Below the pieces are notes generated by a model, which was not told the origin of the DNA, did not search any database, and was given only the letters and a program-made list of their open reading frames with translations. A stretch of DNA of 64,000 bases from Coenobita brevimanus (taxonomy: Eukaryota > Arthropoda > Malacostraca > Decapoda > Coenobitidae): NCBI GenBank assembly GCA_032717465.1, contig CM064715.1:42461582-42525581 (forward strand). Reading direction: 5' to 3'. Each line of letters opens with the position of its first letter. Within the stretch, counting starts at the first letter, position 1. Shown in pieces: positions 57,629-64,000 of this stretch. A program made the position numbers and the translations under genes.

Positions 57629-58170
57629 GGGTTTATGTTGTGATCCGTTTAACATTGTTTTCGTTCTTCGTAAGTATTGTATATTTTTATTAAGGAACAT
57701 TCTGAAATTGCTTAATATTTTTGCTGTTTAGTGTTTTGGGAGGGGTTATTTTATTCATTGTTTTTCCCGCTTTATGTGTAACGGATGTATCGTTTTATCA
57801 GAGTATTTGAAGGTGTTTTGATTTCCTCTTTTCTTGAAACGAGTGTTGTTTGGGAGGAATGCGAGTATTTATTGATCTTAGTTTTTGTCCTTCCTCCTTG
57901 GTAGCATTCTTGACTATCTCTTTTGAATGAAAGCTGCTTTGAAGGTGTATTAATAGACCGTTAGATGTACGAGTGAAGGAAAATGAATGGATGGAGGAGG
58001 AAGAAAGGACTGTTTATAACATAGGTATTTCTATGATTAGTAGTTCGTAAAAGAAGGAAGAACGAATGAATGTTTATCCCATTTATTGTGTAACTGAGTA
58101 ATAGTTAAATGCATACAAAAATAAACTATATTCTTTCTGCTTTCACTGGGCCCATGTTTTCGTCCTTCAG
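57480..58170. other. AT-rich gene-free DNA
   Basis: Contains a T27 run at 57597-57623. No coding frame or element recognised. Confidence 0.5.
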
Positions 58171-58174
58171 CAGT

Positions 58175-58308
58175 TAATTTAGCGTAGCTCAGTGACAGAA
58201 AAGACAGCGCTACGACTCTACATCCTTCCCATGGCAATTTTTCGTGACTAGCACCATATTACAGTCATTCAAGATGGGATGGTAATTGTAGGCAAAGTTA
58301 GAGTAAAA
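58175..58308 (+). mobile_element. family B repeat (candidate tRNA-like SINE)
   Basis: Box A-like TAGCTCAGTGA at 58185-58195, then AGAAAAGACAGCGCTACG, TTTTCGTGACTAGCACC and a 3' end AGGCAAAGTTAGAGTAAA. A family A element follows about 50 bp later. Confidence 0.55.
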
Positions 58309-58359
58309 TGAGTTTTAATTAACTATCCCCTGGTCGATGGACGGATGTTATGGATTTAC

Positions 58360-58692
58360 GGTTGTATTCTTGATGGCATAGAATCCGTAACACCTCTTCC
58401 TCAGCGATTTATTTTGCATCGTACACCATTTTGCCCCCGTGTATGTTACCAAGGCAAAGGACTGTATGTCGATTCTGTATATAATTAGATAAAATAAGAG
58501 AATAATAAGGTGTAATATGTGTCTAGGCATCTCGAAATGAGCGGATTTTGAACTTGACTCTCTGTTCTTTTGTTTTTATTTTTTTCTTGGAAGAGACGGT
58601 CTTGCGGGTTTCTAGCCTGCATAAAGAATAAGTAAATAAATCGCTGAGGAAGACGTGCTACGAAACCTCCAATGCCACCTAGAACACAGGCC
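58360..58692. mobile_element. family A inverted-repeat element, best copy
   Basis: The left arm 58360-58415 ends CACCTCTTCCTCAGCGATTT. The right arm 58634-58692 begins AAATAAATCGCTGAGGAAGA, then GCTACGAAACCTCCAATG, and ends ACAGGCC. The arms pair over about 55 bp. The interior (about 220 bp) is AT-rich and non-coding. This copy best defines the termini (GGCCTGTGTTCT-like). Confidence 0.7.
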
Positions 58693-58873
58693 TTCCTAGT
58701 TCACATCTTAGCTTATGGGTACCGAATATCAGTCACCGAGACGCTTTTGGTTGTCCTACTTTACAAACATCACATATCTGTCGTAAAGCCCCAGACTAGT
58801 GATTTGCAGGATATAGGGGAGAGAATTTGGGGTAAATAAAGGAGTTAAGGCCAAAAGATGAGTTGATGAGGGA

Positions 58874-58875
<2 letters not shown>

Positions 58876-58932
<57 letters not shown>
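58876..58932. repeat. (GT)28 microsatellite
   Basis: Uninterrupted GT run. Confidence 0.95.
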
Positions 58933-58933
<1 letters not shown>

Positions 58934-58934
58934 T

Positions 58935-59895
58935 CTCTTCCTTTCCCCCTCTTGTCGCCTTCCTAATCTTTTTCCTCTTCGACATCATCCCTTCCATGGT
59001 CCTCATAACCCCAAACTGTAATAGATTATATACTCACATTATTAGAACATGCTATAATAGGACATGTGTACGTACTTATTTTTCCCGTAAAGTACATTTA
59101 CAGTATGAAGAACAGTGGATAAATGATAGAGAAAATAAAGATGCAAGTGCATATATCTTGCATATTATTATGGTGTCATAGTATATAAAATCATAACTAT
59201 AGGTATGTTCTTTCATTAGTGAAATGCGGCATTAAAAGATTTCAGACAACACCCAGTCCACCTTGTAATCCTCGCACTCTCCTCCGCTCTCTGTTTATTT
59301 GTTTCCTCCTTCCCCTCTGATTCAGTACTGTAACCTCTTAACTCCAAAGGTCTCTCTTAAACTAAATCAGATCGCCTGAGTTAGCCATAATAAAACCAGT
59401 ATGAAGCTAGTTTTCGCACATAACGAACAAGCGAGCTTTTGTGGTTGTTTTCCAAATTGCACAGTGTTACGGTGTTGTAACAGTTTTGTGAATCATGAAA
59501 TGCAAAATTGAATTGATCGACCAATCATCTTGAGAAAAAAATCACTGCTGTACCATTATTAGGTAAAAAGTTATTAGTCACTCATAGTAATTTACCGCCC
59601 ATACACCAACAGTAAACTTCACTCGCTCGTAATAAAGACAGATTATTACCGAAGGGAGTAATAGAGGCAGTTTAAAACCTCTTCACTCCCGCGAGGCCTC
59701 TTCATATGGACAAATTAATTTTATGGTAGGTAAAGTAAAATAAGAAGACATCCTCTGGGTAAAGGACCAACCCCCTCCCTCGCCCCCTCCTGCTGCCCCC
59801 TTCTTAACCCCCTCTCCTCTGGTGCCCTTAGCCGGAGGGAAAGATAAAAGTGAGAGGCATCATTAGCGTCAATTAACTGAGTGGTGGAGCCCTCT
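58935..59895. other. gene-free complex DNA
   Basis: AT-rich, non-repetitive. Family C-like landmarks (CTCTTAACTCC, TTCACTCCCGCGAGG) occur near 59335 and 59688. No coding evidence. Confidence 0.45.
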
Positions 59896-59899
59896 CACG

Positions 59900-60585
59900 T
59901 CTTCATTACCCGCACCAACAGGAAGAGGAGGAAGGAAAGGAAGGTAGGAGGAGGGAAGAGGCAATGCAAGGAGGCAAAATGAGGAGGAGGCGCACTGCAT
60001 TGGCATTAGACAACGAGGAGGAGGAGGAGAGTGGTAATGGAAGAAGATAACGAGTAGTAGGAAGAGGGACGGGGCGAGAAGGAAAGAGAAGAAGGGAGGA
60101 GAGAAGAGAAGAGAATATGATAGGAAGAGAAAGGAGGAGGAGACGGCGGATATTGACACAAATGGCGAGTGAGGGAGGAGTAAATGGAAGAGAATGGTGA
60201 TGATATGAGAGTGAGGAAGGTGAAAAGGGACAGAGGAAAGTGGGAAAGAAGATTAACGAACCTAAAGAGGGGTTGAAGGGTTGGAATAGACGAAATGAGG
60301 CGAAAATTGGCAGAAAATAGAAGGGGAGAATGTTGGAGCGAGGATGAGAAGGAAGTGGGAAAAAGGGTGATGGGAGAGGGGAAGGGGAGAGAAAAAAGGC
60401 GAGATGAGACAAACACCAGACAAGAGGACAAACAGACAGACAGACAGATACAGACAGGAGGTAGGGAGGAAAGAAGATTAGATGAGTGGGAAGATAAATG
60501 ATAGAACACACGGAAGGAGAGAGAGAGAGAAGGGGAAATGAAAGTGAGGAGTGGAAGATAGATGAGAATTATATTAAGACAAGCA

Positions 60586-60626
<41 letters not shown>

Positions 60627-60710
60627 GTGGAGTGAATAGAGGGTGATGAAGGGCAGAGAGGGGAAGAGAGAGGGTTGTTGATGTTCTGTACTTAATAAAC
60701 CCCATTACCT
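59900..60710. repeat. purine tract with (GA)n
   Basis: G/A-rich + strand, GGAGGAGGA and GAGAAGG words, (ACAG)n near 60432-60456 and (GA)16 at 60590-60621. Minus-strand Ser/Pro/Leu frames are bias products. Confidence 0.78.
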
Positions 60711-60819
60711 CCCCTCGGTTTAAGAATAGCCAGTAATTACAAGCATCATTAGCCACTGTTCTGTCATAATTTAAGCTACTTTTCTCGTACTGGACGCCAA
60801 TTTCCTTATCTGTGCACTC

Positions 60820-60856
60820 ATTAACTCCTTCCCTATAATGATGTCTTTTTGTTATT

Positions 60857-60887
<31 letters not shown>

Positions 60888-60960
60888 TGCTAGAATGAGC
60901 TTATTTTACTCAGCTAATGAGAGCACCCTACGTAGTGAAGGGGCTAATGAGCGGTATTTT
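60820..60960. mobile_element. family C repeat with (TTTA)n
   Basis: CATTAACTCCTTCCC, an internal (ATTT)n at 60858-60888, TTACTCAGCTAATGAGAG, then GTGAAGGGGCTAATGAG. The order of landmarks matches other family C copies. Confidence 0.45.
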
Positions 60961-61489
60961 GTACTTCACCCTAAGCTAACTAAATGCGTCCATGGTAACA
61001 TATAAAATATAAAAAGGCGTCATCGCTGTGAAGTAGTTGACATCCCTTGATATTGAGGTCTCTTTTTATTGTAGTTAGTCATGCGTAGGGCTGATGTCAG
61101 GGCTGCGTTGTATTCGCAGTTTTGGCCGTGGCACTATACGTCACTTTGGAGTGCAAAGTGTGTGTTATTTGGGGGGTGGGGGATGAGGATCTCACAGCTA
61201 TCTGGGGGGGAGGGCAGATTTTTTTTGTTTTTTTTCCGTAGTTTGATTATGCATCTTTTTTCCTTCTTCTTCATTCTTTCCTATACCACGATTTTTTTTT
61301 TTTTTTTTCAGACCGCCATTTTTTCCTGAATACACGCCAGTTTTGTTCCATTGATTAGCACCATTTTTCCCCCTACGTCACATCTGTTTTTCTCCTCTGC
61401 TGACTATACAAACACATCGGTATTGTCTGTTTACTGACCACACATCACGTATTTTTCCCTTATTTGACCACCTTCTCTCCCACTTGCAG

Positions 61490-61648
61490 GAGCACCTAGA
61501 GAGCCTGTTGAGCCAGTACCCTAATGTGGACAGTGATGTGGTGTCGCGGGCCCTCTCTCTCGCCCATACAATGCTCAGTAAGGAATCCAAATCACTAGGC
61601 CTTCCAGATTTCCCCATACACAACCTCGATAGAGTCATCGGCATACTG
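61490..61648 (+). CDS. internal coding exon, 53 codons, unknown gene
   Basis: A polypyrimidine tract and CCTTCTCTCCCACTTGCAG (AG at 61488-61489) precede the exon, and CTG|GTGAGTG follows it. The 159-bp segment is open, in phase 0 at both ends, and encodes 53 ordinary residues: EHLESLLSQYPNVDSDVV (1-18), SRALSLAHTMLSK (19-31), then SLGLPDFPIHNLDRVIGIL (35-53). The mix of Leu, Glu, Asp and Ser suggests two amphipathic helices and a short loop with Pro. Composition and frame use contrast with the T-rich introns on both sides. Third positions favour C and G. I do not recognise the family. As a symmetric phase 0-0 exon it could be skipped without shifting the frame. The partner exons are outside the window or unidentified; candidates upstream on the same strand are at 13051, 27850 and 30159. 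Confidence 0.82.
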
Positions 61649-61669
61649 GTGAGTGTTCGACTTTATTCA

Positions 61670-61800
61670 TACTTAAACTTGGCCTAAGCGTACAATCTCT
61701 CCATCCTGAATGCAGACTTGTTACATTAGAGTAACGCTAGACTGTAATGTTAGTCACGAAGAAGTGCTGTGGGCAGGATGTGGAGCTGCATTTTTTTTTT
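61670..61800 (-). mobile_element. family B repeat, minus strand
   Basis: Contains TTGGCCTAAGCG at its left end, AATGTTAGTCACGAAGAAG and GGATGTGGAGCTGCA, in the same order as 6330. Starts 20 bp after the exon's donor, within the intron. The tRNA-like end is eroded into a T-run. Confidence 0.45.
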
Positions 61801-61819
61801 CCCCCTACCACTGAGGATT

Positions 61820-62040
61820 GTATTGTAAGTGTCTTTGGATATTTCATAACAGCTCTTCCTTAATTATATATCCTGCACGTTCCACCTCAGTATCTTTTTT
61901 TTTTTTTACGTTGTTTATAGAAACTGTCGGTATTTAAGCGATATAAGTGCCATATAGAGAAGGTTAAGGTGTATTGTGTAATACAATATATCGCCTAGGA
62001 AGAGTTGCTAAGAAGCTTCCAAAGCCACCTTGGATACGGA
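61820..62040. mobile_element. family A inverted-repeat element
   Basis: Left arm TTTCATAACAGCTCTTCC. Right arm ATATCGCCTAGGAAGAG, then GAAGCTTCCAAAGCCACC and TTGGATACGG. Imperfect inverted arms around an AT-rich centre, inside the intron downstream of 61648. Confidence 0.55.
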
Positions 62041-62540
62041 CAAAATTCGAGTAGAGTTTTACTTATGCGCTAGCATTACTTTCTTTCTTTCTTTTTTTTT
62101 TCTTTTTTTTTTTTTTTTAATCCAGTCTCCAGACGATTGGGGCATTTTAGGAAAGGCAAGTGATAGCGAAGGGGTTTACCTGCACTGACAGACAACTCTC
62201 TTACTGTATTCCAACAGACGTCAGAATACTATATTTATCTAAGAATGAGTTATTGCTGGAGTATACAGGGTCTGTACCTAACCCCTCTGTTTCGAAAGGT
62301 CTAATCTAAGCTGAAGAGATTAGCTGATAACAGGAGAAATAGTATTAACAAAAGTCTTCACAGCTAAGTGATTAGTCCCTTACATGCTAGTGACTTGCCT
62401 GTGCTAAAGAATATTTTTTAACATTTTATCAGGAAGAAGAATGTTAGTAGATGCATGAAATCAGTTTCACATTTTCTGTACGTTTTTTTAGTTATATATC
62501 ATTAATAACATTGCTTCAGAACCTTTCCCCCATACTCCTC
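62041..62540. other. intronic gene-free DNA
   Basis: T-rich runs at 62085-62118 and family C-like words (CCAGACGATTGGGGC, GCGAAGGGGTTTACC) at 62125-62180. Nothing else recognised. Confidence 0.45.
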
Positions 62541-62544
62541 CATC

Positions 62545-62546
<2 letters not shown>

Positions 62547-62599
<53 letters not shown>
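62547..62599. repeat. (CA)26 microsatellite
   Basis: Uninterrupted CA run opening the minisatellite region. Confidence 0.95.
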
Positions 62600-62601
<2 letters not shown>

Positions 62602-63130
62602 ATCCACATCCACACACGTTCATCCACATCCACACACACTCATCCACACCCTCCTACACTCATCCACACCCTCCTACACTCATCCACACCCACCCATACA
62701 CATCCACAGCCACACACACATTCATCCACAACCAAACACACTCATTCACAACCACACACACTCATCCACAACCACACACACTCGCCTACACACATTCACA
62801 TCCATCTGTACTCTTCCACACCTGCCTTCACTCATCCACACCCACCCACATTCATCCACACTCACCCACACTCATAAACACTCATTCATACTTATCCACA
62901 CTCGTCCACACTTATCTAAACTCATCCATACCCACCCCAGTTATCCCACACCTACCTACACACACCCACACCCACATCCACACTCATTCTCACTCATCAG
63001 AACCCACCCACGCTTATCAGAACCCATTTACAGTCAGTAGAACCCACCCACACACCAGAACCCACCCACACCACCCACACTCACCAGAACCCACCCACAC
63101 CACCCACATTCACCAGAACCCACCCACACC
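62600..63130 (+). repeat. CACACTCATCCA-type minisatellite
   Basis: Units of about 11-20 bp built from CACACTCATCCACA and variants, becoming CACCAGAACCCACCCACAC from about 63040. Long His/Pro/Thr frames here are repeat translations. Confidence 0.9.
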
Positions 63131-63385
63131 GCTCGCTGGCTCAGTGGTAGCGTTCTCGCTTGCCATCTGGTAGACGGGAGTTCGCGCCTCGCTCAGGTTG
63201 CGAAAAGTTTCACTGACGAAGTGGGTGGTTACTGTCCCCCTTGAGCAAGGGGACGGGTGTGTGCGTGTGTGAAGGTCACAGCCTTGCCCTTAGATCGGAC
63301 TATATGAGCTCTCAGCTCCCTTCCGGGAGGGTAAAAGCTGACGATCACGACCATCAAGTGATCCTGACCGACCTGGTGGTGAATT
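63131..63385 (+). mobile_element. tRNA-Gly-like SINE inserted in minisatellite
   Basis: The first 67 bp (63131-63197) read GCTCGCTGGCTCAGTGG, TAGCGTTCTCGCTTGCCATC and GGGAGTTCGCGCCTCGC. A near-consensus box A (TGGCTCAGTGG), a GCC anticodon-like loop and a degenerate box B (GAGTTCGCGCC) resemble tRNA-Gly. The acceptor stem does not pair, so it is a SINE head. A 188-bp body follows, including CTCCCTTCCGGGAGGG, a small hairpin, and ends at GTGGTGAATT. ACACC occurs on both sides (63126-63130 and 63386-63390). Removing the insert plus one ACACC restores the minisatellite register exactly. Confidence 0.85.
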
Positions 63386-63390
63386 ACACC

Positions 63391-64000
63391 ACCCACATTC
63401 ACCAGAACCCACCCACACCATCCACATTCACCAGAACCCACCCACACTCACCAGAACCCACTCGCACTCACCAGAACCCACCCACACCACTCACATTCAC
63501 CAGAACCCACTCACACTCACCAGAACCCACCCACACCACTTACACTCACCAGAACCCACCCACACCACTCACACTCACCAGAACCCACCCACACTCACCA
63601 GAACCCACTCACACTCACCAGAACTCACTCACACCACCCACACTCACCAGAACCCACCCGCACCACCCACACTCACCAGAACCCACCCACACTTACCAGA
63701 ACCCATCCACACCACCCACACTCACCAGAACCCACCCACACCGCCCACACTCACCAGAACCCATCCACACCACCCACACTCACCAGAACCCACCCACACC
63801 GCCCACACTCACCAGAACCCATCCACACCACCCACACTCATCAGAACCCACCCACACTCATCAGAACCCACCCACACCACCCACACTCACCAGAACCCAT
63901 CCACACCACCCATACTAACACTCATCAGAACCCACCCACACTCACCAGAACCCACCCACACTCACCAGAACCCACCCACACTCATCAGAACCCATCCACA
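63391..64000 (+). repeat. CACTCACCAGAACCCACCCA minisatellite, open-ended
   Basis: Units of 20 bp (CACTCACCAGAACCCACCCA) mixed with 29-bp units carrying an extra CACCACCCA-type insert. About 25 copies with few substitutions, running to the window end. It continues the array interrupted at 63131. Confidence 0.92.

Noticed and set aside
62451..63173. 240-codon His/Thr/Pro frame, and the similar 225-codon frame from 63241
   Set aside because: Minisatellite translations. The second begins inside a SINE.
63131..63197. Functional tRNA-Gly gene
   Set aside because: Box A is good, but the acceptor stem does not pair, box B is degenerate and a 188-bp body follows. It is a SINE head.

Overview
This is eukaryotic, gene-poor nuclear DNA. 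It has very dense microsatellites (AC, AG, AT, GATA, GGTA, ATT), kilobase-long purine/pyrimidine-asymmetric tracts, tRNA-derived SINE-like elements, LINE tails ending in (GATA)n, a PIF/Harbinger relic and fold-back MITEs. A stretch of degenerate TTAGG-like repeats fits an arthropod. I infer a decapod crustacean (crab-like) genome. That rests on overall texture, not on a diagnostic gene. There are no operons, CRISPR arrays, rRNA genes or convincing functional tRNA genes.

Genes. Only one coding segment is well supported: a 159-bp phase 0-0 internal exon on the + strand at 61490-61648, with a good acceptor and donor. The next best is a GC- and CpG-rich island at about 27.5-28.7 kb holding a 250-codon + strand reading frame, with an AATAAA 0.5 kb downstream. 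Two weaker + strand candidates are a possible first exon encoding a signal peptide (13051-13145) and a 68-bp exon-like segment ending at a strong donor (30159-30226). All four lie on the + strand and could belong to one or more long-intron genes, but nothing in the window joins them. I recognise none of the products.

Layout. 0-4.4 kb: purine tracts, a 1-kb GRT trinucleotide field and pyrimidine minisatellites. 4.4-9.2 kb: repeat families (here called A, B and C), an (AT)n-centred palindrome, two LINE 3' ends and a TTAGG-like stretch. 9.3-12.1 kb: a SINE with (GGAT)n(AT)n tail and a GGTA field. 12.1-12.4 kb: a near-perfect 287-bp hairpin MITE. 12.7-17.1 kb: candidate first exon, a poly(T)-flanked retroposon and GT arrays. 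17.2-25.6 kb: giant pyrimidine tracts interrupted by a second SINE copy, a third LINE tail, small tandem duplications and family C. 26-31 kb: CpG island gene. 31-39 kb: microsatellites and pyrimidine tracts. 39.26-40.27 kb: Harbinger element with a truncated, broken transposase. 40-52 kb: family A/B copies, purine/pyrimidine tracts and minisatellites. 52.1-52.8 kb: about 145-bp tandem repeat in which each clear unit carries a nuclear-receptor-type DR1 motif. 54.4-54.96 kb: uninterrupted (AC)268. 55-62 kb: a 33-bp minisatellite, families A/B/C and the supported exon. 62.5-64 kb: a minisatellite interrupted by a tRNA-like SINE with a reconstructable empty site, running off the window end.

Most long open frames here are translations of low-complexity DNA (Val-Cys, His-Thr, Ser/Pro/Leu/Phe runs) and are not reported as genes. 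Family names A, B and C are local labels; no database was searched.
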